DNA of 64,000 nt, taken from the NCBI GenBank assembly GCA_016720545.1, contig JADKKK010000012.1, positions 148,687 to 212,686 on the forward strand, in the 5' to 3' direction. Each line of letters begins with the position of its first letter. The first letter of the stretch is position 1. Position numbers and translations under genes: made by a program. This DNA is from Myxococcales bacterium (lineage in GTDB: Bacteria; Myxococcota_A; Polyangia; Polyangiales; Polyangiaceae). Below, in pieces: positions 17,919-25,653 of the stretch. Below the pieces are notes generated by a model. The model made no database searches. It saw only the letters and a program-made list of their open reading frames with translations, and was not told the origin of the DNA.

Positions 17919-19400
17919 TCAGGAAGGAGCGAGCCGCCCGGCGCCCGTGATCACCCGCTCGCGGGCCCGGCGACACGAGGCGACGAGGGCCTTCGTCGCC
18001 TCGCTCTGCGCGAGGGAAGCCCCCTCGATGTCGCGCGCGAGGGTGAGCTCCGCGGGGCCGAGCGCGGCCCCGGCGACGTAACCGTCGGGGAGCGGCTCGC
18101 CCTCCTGCACGATGAGCCCCACCGGTCCCTCGCCCCGAACGCGCCGCGCGACGAGCGGTCGTCCCGGCACGCTCTCTTTCCCGGCGCCCGCCTCGTCGCC
18201 GAACTTCATGTTCGGGGTCGGGCCCGATTGCGAGAGCTTGTAGACTGCAGCGACCCGATCCCGGGTGAGCGCGCGGTTCGTGGTCTGCGCGACGAGGAAG
18301 CCGCCGTAGCCGTAGAACTGCGTGTCCGCCGGGACGCCGAGCTCGCGCCGCAGGTCCTCGAAGCGCTGCGTGAGCGGGAGATCGAAGCTGTCCTCGAGGA
18401 TGTGCACAGGCCGCAGCCCGAGCTCGCGCCCGAGGCGGACGACCTCGCGGTACTGGGCCTCCTTGTCGCCCGAGTCGTAGCGCACGCTGTCGCCGGCGTC
18501 GGGCGCCTCGGCCATGACGCGCAGCGCGGCGGGCAGCCCCGACCGGAGCGTGTCGAACGTGTCGAGCAGGAAGCTCGAGCGGCCCGGCCGTCGATCGCGC
18601 ATGGCGCGGAAGGCGTCCTCGTCGGTGCCGAAGCGCTGCACGTGCTCGTGGCCCATGGTGCCCACCGGCTCGAGCCCGAGCTCTCGCGCGAGCAGGGCGT
18701 GGCTCGTGCGTCGGAGCCCTGCCTCCTTGGCGGCCCGGAGGGCGACGCGGTGCTGCGCCACGCAGGTCGCCGCCCGCAGCCCTACCTCGAAGAAGCGACC
18801 GTCCGTGATGCGCACGAGGTCGCGGACCCGGCCCGCCACGCGCTCGGCGTAGGCCGCCTCGTCGACGGCGAGCTTCGGCGCGGCCACGCCGACGGCGTCG
18901 AGCGTCTCGCCCACCAGGTCGCGCTCCGCCTCGCAGGTGAGCACGCCGAGCTCGCGTGCCAGCGCGTCGGGCGAGGCGAGCGAGGCGAGCGAGGTAAGCG
19001 CGAGGGTCGCGACTTGCACTCGGAAGCTCGCCTGCAAGAGCAGCGGCTCGAGCCAGGACACGAGCGCCGACGGCCCCGTGATGGTGAGCCAGGGCTCGCG
19101 TGGGAGAAACCACGCGCCCTGCGGCAGCGCGCGCACGGTGAGCGCCTCGCGCGCGACGATGGCCGCCTTGAAGCCCGCGCCCATGTCGTAGCCGTGCTCT
19201 GCGAGGTAAGCGTAGTCGCCCTGCTCCACCGAGGGGAGGAGGCGCGCGACGAGGGCGTGGGCGTCGAACGGCACGACCTGCGGTCCGCCGCGGCGGTGAG
19301 ACAGGTAGAAGGTCTCGGTGCGGAGCGGATACCCCGCCTCGGCCATGCTGAACTTGTAGCCGTCGGAGGTGAGGATGGAGGGCCCAGCGGGGGTCGTCAT
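17919..19400 (-). CDS. pncB: Nicotinate phosphoribosyltransferase
   Basis: 493 residues from ATG 19400. The N-terminal SILTSDGYKFSMAEAGYP is the family signature. Later motifs are GTMGHEHVQRFG (about 240), LLDTFDTLRSG (about 268), VRYDSGDKEAQYREV (about 300) and FYGYGGFLVAQTTNRALTRD (about 365), followed by YKLSQSGPTPNMKFGD. It converts nicotinate and PRPP to nicotinate mononucleotide in NAD salvage. A 9-base microrepeat (GCGAGGCGA) encodes LTSLASLAS at about residues 145-155. The promoter lies so close that the mRNA may be leaderless. Downstream of murI on the same strand. Confidence 0.92.
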   Translation of the reverse strand: MTTPAGPSILTSDGYKFSMAEAGYPLRTETFYLSHRRGGPQVVPFDAHALVARLLPSVEQGDYAYLAEHGYDMGAGFKAAIVAREALTVRALPQGAWFLPREPWLTITGPSALVSWLEPLLLQASFRVQVATLALTSLASLASPDALARELGVLTCEAERDLVGETLDAVGVAAPKLAVDEAAYAERVAGRVRDLVRITDGRFFEVGLRAATCVAQHRVALRAAKEAGLRRTSHALLARELGLEPVGTMGHEHVQRFGTDEDAFRAMRDRRPGRSSFLLDTFDTLRSGLPAALRVMAEAPDAGDSVRYDSGDKEAQYREVVRLGRELGLRPVHILEDSFDLPLTQRFEDLRRELGVPADTQFYGYGGFLVAQTTNRALTRDRVAAVYKLSQSGPTPNMKFGDEAGAGKESVPGRPLVARRVRGEGPVGLIVQEGEPLPDGYVAGAALGPAELTLARDIEGASLAQSEATKALVASCRRARERVITGAGRLAPS

Positions 19401-19408
19401 GGGGAGAG

Positions 19409-19445
19409 AAGATAGGAACACCCAAAAGAGTGTCAAGTACTCTTT
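19409..19445 (-). promoter_or_regulatory. pncB promoter with embedded 7-7-7 palindrome
   Basis: On the minus strand TTGACA (19436-19431) and TATCTT (19414-19409) are spaced by 16 bp; the -10 hexamer ends 8 bases before the pncB ATG, so transcription should start at or next to the start codon. A perfect inverted repeat AAAGAGT-N7-ACTCTTT (19425-19445) covers the -35 element and is a likely repressor site. NAD-responsive control is an inference from the gene only. Confidence 0.55.
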
Positions 19446-19478
19446 CTCTCGATTCGCTCGTACGACGCGCCGAGCCTG

Positions 19479-20306
19479 CTACAGGTCGATGGCCTCGACG
19501 TCGACCGCGGCCTCGCCCAGGAACCGCTCGGCCTGGGCGCCGAAGGAGCGCGGCAGGTCGGTGACGAGGAGCCGCACCGTGCCGAGGCGGTCCTCAGGCC
19601 GCGTCAAGCCGCGGGCCGAGAGGAACGCGGCGGTGTCCTCCGCGGTGGCCTCCGCGCTGTCGACGACGGCGACGTGGGGGCCGATCGCCTCGCGGGTGCC
19701 CTCCTCGATGACTCCCCGGAGGAGCGGGTAGTGCGTGCACCCGAGGACGACCACGTCGACGCCGGCGCGCGCGAGCGGCGCGAGGTACCGCTCCACGGCG
19801 AGGCGCGGGACCTCTCCCGTGGTCCAGCCCTCCTCGGCGAGGGGCACGAGCAGAGGCGCGGCCTGCGCCGTGGTCTCTGCGCGCGTGGAGAGCGCCGACA
19901 CGGCCCGCGGGTAGGCCCCAGACGCGACCGTCCCGAGCGTCGCGAGCACTCCGATGCGGTGGCTCCGCGTAGCCCGCACCGCGGCGCGAGCGCCGGGCTC
20001 GATCACCCCGAGCACCGGCAGATCGAGCTCGATACGGAGCCGCTCGGGCGCGACCGCGCTCACCGTGTTGCAGGCGATGACGATGGCCTTCACGCCACGG
20101 CCCACGAGGTGGCGCGCGCACCCGAGCGCGTAACGCACCACGGTGTCGGGGCCCTTCGTGCCGTAAGGCACGCGCGCCGTGTCGCCGAGGTACACGATGT
20201 CCTCGTAGGGCAGGGCGGCCCGCAGCGCGCGGACGACCGTGAGCCCGCCGAGCCCCGAGTCGAACACGCCAAGCGGGGCGGCGCGGCGCTGATCGCGGTC
20301 GCTCAC
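19479..20306 (-). CDS. murI: Glutamate racemase
   Basis: 275 residues from GTG 20306, just before the conserved PLGVFDSGLGGLTVVRAL. Both catalytic Cys motifs are present: ACNTVSAVAP (about residue 75) and GCTHYPLLRG (about 185), together with YLGDTARVPYGTKGPDTV. The length matches the family. It makes D-glutamate for peptidoglycan in the cytoplasm. The frame stays open upstream, but that part is low complexity. Separated by 79 bp from the rhomboid-like gene upstream, with degenerate GCTGAGC repeats in the gap (20344-20400). Confidence 0.94.
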   Translation of the reverse strand: MSDRDQRRAAPLGVFDSGLGGLTVVRALRAALPYEDIVYLGDTARVPYGTKGPDTVVRYALGCARHLVGRGVKAIVIACNTVSAVAPERLRIELDLPVLGVIEPGARAAVRATRSHRIGVLATLGTVASGAYPRAVSALSTRAETTAQAAPLLVPLAEEGWTTGEVPRLAVERYLAPLARAGVDVVVLGCTHYPLLRGVIEEGTREAIGPHVAVVDSAEATAEDTAAFLSARGLTRPEDRLGTVRLLVTDLPRSFGAQAERFLGEAAVDVEAIDL

Positions 20307-20385
20307 GCCGGCCGGCTCGCGCGCGCGGGACCGAGCGCGTGCGCTCGCTGAGCGGGTTGAGCTGCGGGCTGAGCTGCTGAGCGAG

Positions 20386-21258
20386 CTAGTTGAGCCACCG
20401 CTTGTCCTTCGGGGCCTTCTTGCCTTCGGGATCGTCCTCGAGCCCGCCATACACGACGCGCAGCGCCGGGGCTTTGCCACCCTTGCCCTTGCCCCCCTTT
20501 TCCACCGGCCGGGCGGTCGCGTCGTCGTCGAGCAGCGACTCGACCGTGAGCACCGGGCCCCTCTTCCGCATGACGCCGAGCCTGGCGCGAAGGAAGAGGC
20601 GCCGCACCGGCGACGGCGTGCCGCCGAGCAACATTCCCACGAGGGCGCCGCCGAACGGAGCCACGACGCCTTCGGGCTGGCTCTGCGTGTACACGAGGCC
20701 GAGCGCGCAGAATCCGAGGGTCACCCAGATGAGCCTCGTGCCCGTGACCGGCAGGAAGAAGAAGAGCCGGATCTGCGCCGTGGGGTTCTCGCGGCCCCAC
20801 GCGACGGCGGTGGCCACCAGCGCGGCCTCGGGCCCGAAGAGCGCGTCGCCACGCAGGACGGCGCTCGACGGGAAGACCTGCGCGAGCCCCCACGCGAGCA
20901 GGTTGCCGGTCACCACCGCGATGAGGAGCAGTCGGAGGAGGCGCGCGCCGCCCCAGCGACGCTCGAGGTCGGCGCCAAGGAAGTAGAGCCCGAGCAGCGT
21001 GAAGAGGGTGTGGCTGATGCCGATGGGGCTCGTCAGCAGGCCGCTCGTGACGATGCGCCACGGCTCCATGTAGAATGCACGTTGTCCGGCGTCGAAGGTG
21101 AGCAGACCGAAGAGCTCGACCCCGCGCGGCGGACCGGGGATCCAGTGAACGACGAGCGCGGAGACGACCGACATCGCCGCGAGCACGACCAACATGGCCC
21201 GCAGCGCCTTGCCGGGTCTGGGGAGCGCGATGCCGAGCTGGGAGGGTTCCGCTGCCAT
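20386..21258 (-). CDS. Rhomboid-like membrane protein, catalytic residues missing
   Basis: 290 residues with about six hydrophobic helices: LVVLAAMSVVSALVV (about 25-40), SHTLFTLLGLYFLGADLERRWG (about 85-105), LLLIAVVTGNLLAWGLAQVF, ALVATAVAWG, LIWVTLGFCALGLVY and VVAPFGGALVGMLLG. Spacing and the L.LGADLERRWG segment resemble the rhomboid core. The GxSG serine position reads FGPEAALV, and the AHxxG histidine position reads APFGG, so neither catalytic residue is present. Probably an inactive rhomboid relative that binds rather than cleaves membrane proteins. The cytoplasmic tail is Lys/Gly-rich. Cellular role unknown. Confidence 0.7.
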   Translation of the reverse strand: MAAEPSQLGIALPRPGKALRAMLVVLAAMSVVSALVVHWIPGPPRGVELFGLLTFDAGQRAFYMEPWRIVTSGLLTSPIGISHTLFTLLGLYFLGADLERRWGGARLLRLLLIAVVTGNLLAWGLAQVFPSSAVLRGDALFGPEAALVATAVAWGRENPTAQIRLFFFLPVTGTRLIWVTLGFCALGLVYTQSQPEGVVAPFGGALVGMLLGGTPSPVRRLFLRARLGVMRKRGPVLTVESLLDDDATARPVEKGGKGKGGKAPALRVVYGGLEDDPEGKKAPKDKRWLN

Positions 21259-21372
21259 GCGTTCTCGGAGCGTAGCAAACGCGCGACGGCGCGACGAGCG
21301 GGGCGAGCGGGGGAACGTAGGGCCGCTCGCAGCGCTCGCCCGGGCGCGGACCCGCACGCGCCCACAGCGGAG

Positions 21373-21888
21373 TCAGCGGGCGAGGGGCTCGCAGCTGGCG
21401 ATCGACTGGACCGTCAGGGTCTGCGTGACTGTGCAGCGCGTCTTCGCGAGCGTCATGAGCGCGCGGAACCCCGTGAGCGCGCCGGCGGGCGCGCCGCTGT
21501 CGTCGCGCGAGAGCGCGGTGCCCATGGCGCCGGCCTGGGCGTCGTGTTGGCCTCGGTCGAACGCGAACACGTGGATGTCGAAGCGGTACGAGCCGCCCTC
21601 GTCGGGGGGCAAGTTGACGAACGCGGCGTCCGCGAAGCAGTCGTAGAGGCCCGCGTCGACCACCCGGTCGGTACCGGCCCGCGTGGCGACCGCGGCGTAC
21701 TTGTAGACCTGACCGGCCTTCGTGCCGCAGCCGGTGCCGCGCGTGAGGGGCTCGGCGCGCACGACCACGCCCGTAATCGACAGCTCGTCCGCGGTGGTGC
21801 CGGTCTCGCACGCCGCGCACGCGAACAGCGCGAGCGCCATGGCGCCGCGCGGGAGGTGGGGGCTGAGCGGTGAGCGCGATGAACCCAA
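21373..21888 (-). CDS. Hypothetical lipoprotein
   Basis: 171 residues if the TTG at 21888 is used; ATG at 21840 is the alternative. A hydrophobic segment MALALFACAACETG near the N-terminus ends in a lipobox-like LFACAAC. The mature part has several Cys residues and motifs FDIHVFAFDRG and LMTLAKTRCTVTQTLTVQS, suggesting a small beta-rich, disulfide-bonded domain. I do not recognise the family. It lies between accC and the rhomboid-like gene on the same strand and may be co-transcribed. Confidence 0.6.
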   Translation of the reverse strand: MGSSRSPLSPHLPRGAMALALFACAACETGTTADELSITGVVVRAEPLTRGTGCGTKAGQVYKYAAVATRAGTDRVVDAGLYDCFADAAFVNLPPDEGGSYRFDIHVFAFDRGQHDAQAGAMGTALSRDDSGAPAGALTGFRALMTLAKTRCTVTQTLTVQSIASCEPLAR

Positions 21889-21985
21889 GCGTCGGAACCA
21901 GTATGGGAAGTGCGGGGAGAGTTCAAGGGCCTCGCGCGCTGCGCCGTCGCGCGAGCTCGGCCGCGCGCGCGCGGTCCCTGCGCGA

Positions 21986-23341
21986 TCAGTCCTGCGGAGT
22001 GGCCACGATCCGCTCCACCGTGCGGGTCGTCATGGTGCCGTCGAGCACCTCGGCGTCTCGGAGGAGGCGCTGGTGCAGCGGGATGTTCGTGCGGATGCCG
22101 CCTACGATGAACTCGTCGAGCGCACGCCGCATGCGGGTGACGGCCTCGCCGCGGGTGCTGGCGTGCACGATGACCTTCGCGATGAGCGAGTCGTAGTCGG
22201 AAGGGACCCGGAAGCCCCCGTAGACGCCCGAGTCGACCCGCACGCCGGTGCCGCCGGGCGGGAAATATTCGGAGATGAGGCCCGGCCAGGGCGCGAAGGT
22301 GACGGGGTCTTCGGCGTTGACGCGGCACTCGATCGCGTGGCCGCGGAAGCTCCACGGGCGGGTGTCGGGCAGGTCGATCCGCTCCCCCGCGGCGACGCGG
22401 ATCTGGAGCTGCACGAGGTCGAGCCCGGTCACCATCTCGGTCACCGGATGCTCGACCTGTACGCGGGTGTTCATCTCCAGGAAATACAGCTTCCGGTCCG
22501 CGTCGGTGTCCATGATGAACTCCAGCGTGCCGAGCGAGGTGTAGTCGGTCGCGCGCACGGCGCGCCGGATGATCTCGCCGATCTCCTGGCGCAGCTCCGG
22601 CGTCATGGCGGGGCTCGGGGCCTCCTCGATGACCTTCTGGTGGCGCCGCTGGAGAGAGCACTCGCGCTCGCCCAGCGTCCACACGCCGCCGTGCTGATCG
22701 GCGATCACCTGGAACTCGATGTGCTTCGGGTTCTCGATGAACTTCTCCATGTAGACATCGGGGTTCTTGAAGCCGGCCTCGGCCTCTCGCACCGCCTGCG
22801 AGAACGCGTTCCCGATCTCGGCCTCGGCGCGCACGATGCGCATGCCGCGGCCGCCGCCGCCACCCGACGCCTTCAGGATGACCGGGAGGCCGATGCGCCG
22901 GGCCTCCTCGATCGCGTGCGCCTCGTCGCGGAGCACGGGGCTGCCTGGGAGCAGCGGGAGCCCGTGTTTCTGCGCGTTTGCGCGCGCCGTGACCTTGTCG
23001 CCCCACGCGCGCATCGCGTCGGGCGTGGGGCCGATGAACGCGACGCCGCACTTGCCGAGCAACCGCGCGAACTCTGCGTTCTCGGAGAGGAACCCGTAGC
23101 CGGGGTGCACGGCGTCGGCGCCGGTGACCTCCGCCGCGCTGACGATCGACGGAATGTGGAGATAGCTGCGTGCCGCCGCCGCCGGCCCGATGCACACGGC
23201 CTCGTCGGCGAAGCGCACGTGAAGGGCACGGGCGTCGGCCTCGGAATGCACCGCCACCGTGCGGACGCCGAGCTCCTTGCAGGCGCGGAGCACACGCAGG
23301 GCGATCTCCCCGCGGTTCGCGATCAAGATCTTCTTGAACAT
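21986..23341 (-). CDS. accC: Acetyl-CoA carboxylase biotin carboxylase subunit
   Basis: 451 residues, the usual length. N-terminal MFKKILIANRGEIALRVLRA, then VHPGYGFLSENAEFA, the ATP-grasp Gly-rich loop KASGGGGGRGM (about 160-170), catalytic EMNTRVQVEHPVTE (about 288-301) and the biotin carboxylase C-terminal domain with VNAEDP. It carboxylates biotin on AccB using ATP and bicarbonate, the first half of malonyl-CoA synthesis. The start overlaps the accB stop (TGATG). Confidence 0.97.
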   Translation of the reverse strand: MFKKILIANRGEIALRVLRACKELGVRTVAVHSEADARALHVRFADEAVCIGPAAAARSYLHIPSIVSAAEVTGADAVHPGYGFLSENAEFARLLGKCGVAFIGPTPDAMRAWGDKVTARANAQKHGLPLLPGSPVLRDEAHAIEEARRIGLPVILKASGGGGGRGMRIVRAEAEIGNAFSQAVREAEAGFKNPDVYMEKFIENPKHIEFQVIADQHGGVWTLGERECSLQRRHQKVIEEAPSPAMTPELRQEIGEIIRRAVRATDYTSLGTLEFIMDTDADRKLYFLEMNTRVQVEHPVTEMVTGLDLVQLQIRVAAGERIDLPDTRPWSFRGHAIECRVNAEDPVTFAPWPGLISEYFPPGGTGVRVDSGVYGGFRVPSDYDSLIAKVIVHASTRGEAVTRMRRALDEFIVGGIRTNIPLHQRLLRDAEVLDGTMTTRTVERIVATPQD

Positions 23342-23784
23342 CAGGCCTTCTTCATGCGGAAGAGCTTCTGGCCGAACTCCACCGGCTTCCCGTTCTGCGC
23401 GTAGACCTCGACGATGGTGCCCGCGAGCTCCGCCTCGATCTCGTTCATGAGCTTCATCGCTTCTACGATGCAGAGCGCTTGTCCAGGTCGCACGACCGAG
23501 CCCACCTCGACGAACGCCGGCGCCTCGGGGCTCGCCGCGCGGTAGAACGTGCCGACGAACGGGCTCGTGACGTCGACCGAGTTCTCGTCGACAGGCGCCG
23601 GCCCAGACGGCGCCGGGGCCGCGCCCTGGGCGGGCTTCGGCGCGGGCAGCGGCGCGTGCGCGACGACGACTGCGCCCCGCTTGACGAGGATGCGGACGCC
23701 GCCGGCCTCGTGCTCGAACTCGGCCACGTCCTCTTCTGCGAGGACCTTCAACAGTGCGCGTAGCTCTTCGATGTCGACCGACAT
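23341..23784 (-). CDS. accB: Acetyl-CoA carboxylase biotin carboxyl carrier protein
   Basis: 147 residues from ATG 23784. The N-terminal segment (DIEELRALLKVLAEEDVAEFEHE) is followed by a short Ala/Pro linker (about 45-65) and the biotinyl domain with the biotinylation site EAMKLMNEI near residue 113; FVGTFYRAASPEAPAFVEVG precedes it. The Lys of the EAMK motif carries biotin. The linker is short compared with many BCCPs. Coupled to accC. Confidence 0.96.
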   Translation of the reverse strand: MSVDIEELRALLKVLAEEDVAEFEHEAGGVRILVKRGAVVVAHAPLPAPKPAQGAAPAPSGPAPVDENSVDVTSPFVGTFYRAASPEAPAFVEVGSVVRPGQALCIVEAMKLMNEIEAELAGTIVEVYAQNGKPVEFGQKLFRMKKA

Positions 23785-23965
23785 GTTCCTCCGCCGCCTC
23801 GTGCTCGCATGCTTGCGCCATCGCGCCTCGCTGCTTGCGCCATCTGTGCTCCGCGGCGAAGCGGACACTATGTCGACGCCCGCCGTTCGGCAACGATCGC
23901 GTCGCGCGTATTTGTCGCGCGCGAAGCGAGATTCGCGGTGCGAAGTCGAGGCGACGGCGTGGCCG

Positions 23966-24469
23966 CTACGGGCGTGGGGCGGGCGCGCTGGCGCGGAGCA
24001 CGCGGACCAGGCCGTCGAGGGCGAGCAGGTAGCTGTCGCCCCCGAAGCCGCATACTTTCCCGATGCACGCCGCCGCGACGCGGGACACGCGCCGGAAGGG
24101 CTCGCGCGCCTCGGGGTTCGACAGGTGCACCTCCACACACACGACCCCTGTGCCCCGGAGCGCGTCGAGCAGCGCGATAGACGTGTGGGTGTAGGCGCCA
24201 GCGTTCAGGAGCAGGCCGTCGGCCGTGCCCGGCAGCTCGGCGATCCAGTCGCACAGCGTGCCCTCGTGGTTGGTCTGGCGTGCGTCGAGGTCTATGTCGA
24301 GACACGCGGCGGTCGCGTGGAGGCGCGCGTGGATGGCCGCCAGGGTCTCGGTCCCGTACACGTCGGGCTCGCGCTGGCCGAGGAGCTGCAGGTTCGGGCC
24401 CGAGAAGCACGCGATGCGGAGGCGCCGGCTGGCCTCGTTGGACTCGCGCGCCGGGCCGGCGGCGCCCAC
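23966..24469 (-). CDS. aroQ: 3-dehydroquinate dehydratase, type II
   Basis: 167 residues from GTG 24469; the conserved region starts at LRIACFSGPNLQLLGQREPDVYG (Asn and catalytic Tyr). LLLNAGAYTHTSIALLDAL carries the substrate-binding Asn and His, and VEVHLSNPEAREPFR the conserved His-Leu-Ser-Asn..Arg-Glu motif. It dehydrates 3-dehydroquinate in the shikimate pathway. The aroQ-accB-accC order is common in bacteria; here a 181-bp gap separates aroQ from accB. About 17 residues precede the usual start, so a later start is possible. Confidence 0.93.
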   Translation of the reverse strand: MGAAGPARESNEASRRLRIACFSGPNLQLLGQREPDVYGTETLAAIHARLHATAACLDIDLDARQTNHEGTLCDWIAELPGTADGLLLNAGAYTHTSIALLDALRGTGVVCVEVHLSNPEAREPFRRVSRVAAACIGKVCGFGGDSYLLALDGLVRVLRASAPAPRP

Positions 24470-24476
24470 GGGGACC

Positions 24477-24836
24477 CTACGCCAGCTCGGCGAGGATCTT
24501 GGGCGCGGCGATCCGCAGGTTGTACCGGCCGCGCCCCATGTTCCCCTCGGGCAGCATCGCGAGCGCGAGGAAGTACTGGTCGCCCAGCGTTCGGATGACG
24601 GTGACGAGCTTCTCGCTCCCCACCGCGATCTCTTCGGCGACGCCGGCCTCGAGCATCTCGGTCGCGCGACGGATGCCGCCGACGACGACGCTGAACTCGA
24701 TGCCGATCGTGTTGATGTCGAACGCGGCGCCGTCCTTCGCGTAGCTGTCGAGCGCGATGCCGCTCGAGTCCATCACGAGCCCCGCGATGCCGCCGTCCGT
24801 TTTGTCGACGAGCTCCTTCAGCGCCTCTTGGAACAT
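24477..24836 (-). CDS. Roadblock/LC7 domain protein
   Basis: 119 residues. ATG 24836 is preferred over GTG 24845 because GAGGACC directly before it is a good ribosome binding site. The fold pattern is that of roadblock/MglB-type proteins: an N-terminal helix FQEALKELVDKTDGGIAGLVMDSSGIALDSY, then FSVVVGGIRRATEML, EEIAVGSEKLVTVIRTLGDQYFLALAMLP, and a C-terminal helix. Such proteins regulate small Ras-like GTPases (as MglB does MglA in myxobacterial polarity). No GTPase gene is adjacent. Ends 7 bp before aroQ. Confidence 0.88.
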   Translation of the reverse strand: MFQEALKELVDKTDGGIAGLVMDSSGIALDSYAKDGAAFDINTIGIEFSVVVGGIRRATEMLEAGVAEEIAVGSEKLVTVIRTLGDQYFLALAMLPEGNMGRGRYNLRIAAPKILAELA

Positions 24837-24946
24837 GGTCCTCACGGTACGAGGGCCCCCGGCCCGGCGTCAACTAACGCGGTAGGAGTGCGAGATCTTG
24901 CGGTCTCGGCGCCTCATCGCATGAACGTGCTGAGTCGTCCAGGCGG

Positions 24947-25247
24947 CTAGTCTCCTGGAAGCGTGATCCCTTCCAGAAGTCGCGCGGCTCGGCCTTTCGC
25001 CACAAGGGAGCGAGGGGTGTCCCGTCTTCGGCGGCGGTGGGAGGATACTCATGTTCGAGGGTCGGCGTTCTCGCGCGGTCACCCCCGAAACCACTGCCCC
25101 CTGAGCGCAAAGCGCCGCCTCCACCGCGCGGAACGACGTCCGAGTTGAGGACGGGCCCGCCGCCGCCGAAAACGGGGCACCCCATCGCTCCTCGGCATGA
25201 CACCGAAGACCGGACTTCTGATACGAACCACGACTCCAGGGGACTAG
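24947..25247. repeat. 301-bp imperfect palindromic element (MITE-like or structured RNA)
   Basis: This fills the 407-bp gap between the roadblock gene and the next small gene. The ends are CTAGTCTCC at the left and, on the other strand, CTAGTCCCC at the right. Matching arms continue inward: 24949-24982 against 25213-25245, 25005-25037 against about 25157-25195, and ACCGCGCG/CGCGCGGT around 25073-25080 against 25115-25125. In the outermost 33 bases about 25 positions pair. No coding frame in it resembles a protein. CTAG at both ends could be a target duplication of the YTAR type or part of the terminal repeat. Confidence 0.6.
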
Positions 25248-25561
25248 AGGATCGCCATCTCCGAGCCCCGGGCGCGGACGTCGGGGACGTGGAGCGTCGC
25301 CGGGCGGCCGTCGAGCGCGAGCGCGGCGCGAACTCTGGCGGGCCTCGAGCTCGCGACGTCTTCGTGGGGGCGGAGCATGACGACCCACCCGCGCCCCGCG
25401 CCGTCCCGGAGGTCGACGCCGGCGAGGAGCCCGTCGGCGTCGAGCAGCAAGGTGCTCGAGACGTCGCGCAGGGCGCCGCCCCCGCCCTCGGCCGCGTCGA
25501 CCACGGTCACGTTCAGCCCCGGGTCGTAGCTCGCCCGGGCCGCTCGGATCTCATGCAACAT
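25244..25561 (-). CDS. Hypothetical protein
   Basis: 105 residues from ATG 25561. Codon use is typical of the window, and the sequence alternates hydrophobic and charged residues in a beta-rich way (NVTVVDAAEGGG, STLLLDADGLLAGVDLRD, GWVVMLRPHEDV, ALALDGRPATLHV). No signal peptide or membrane helix. I do not recognise the family. Its TAG stop is formed by the CTAG at the end of the adjacent 301-bp palindrome, so the C-terminus may have been changed by an insertion. Divergent from the sensor-like gene at 25654. Confidence 0.55.
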   Translation of the reverse strand: MLHEIRAARASYDPGLNVTVVDAAEGGGGALRDVSSTLLLDADGLLAGVDLRDGAGRGWVVMLRPHEDVASSRPARVRAALALDGRPATLHVPDVRARGSEMAIL

Positions 25562-25653
25562 TTGGTGATCGTAGGCACTCGGGCCGACGCCGTCGAGCCG
25601 CCGTCGCGCCTCCGGCGTAAAAAGAGACCCGCACCGCGCGGCGCCCGAATAGA

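Noticed and set aside
16729..19425. 898-codon frame on the minus strand across pncB and hom
   Set aside because: Arg/Ala/Gly-rich shadow of pncB in another frame; pncB itself shows clear enzyme motifs.
20344..20400. GCTGAGC-like repeats between murI and the rhomboid-like gene as an operator
   Set aside because: Imperfect, irregularly spaced and partly within the coding end; looks like low-complexity sequence.
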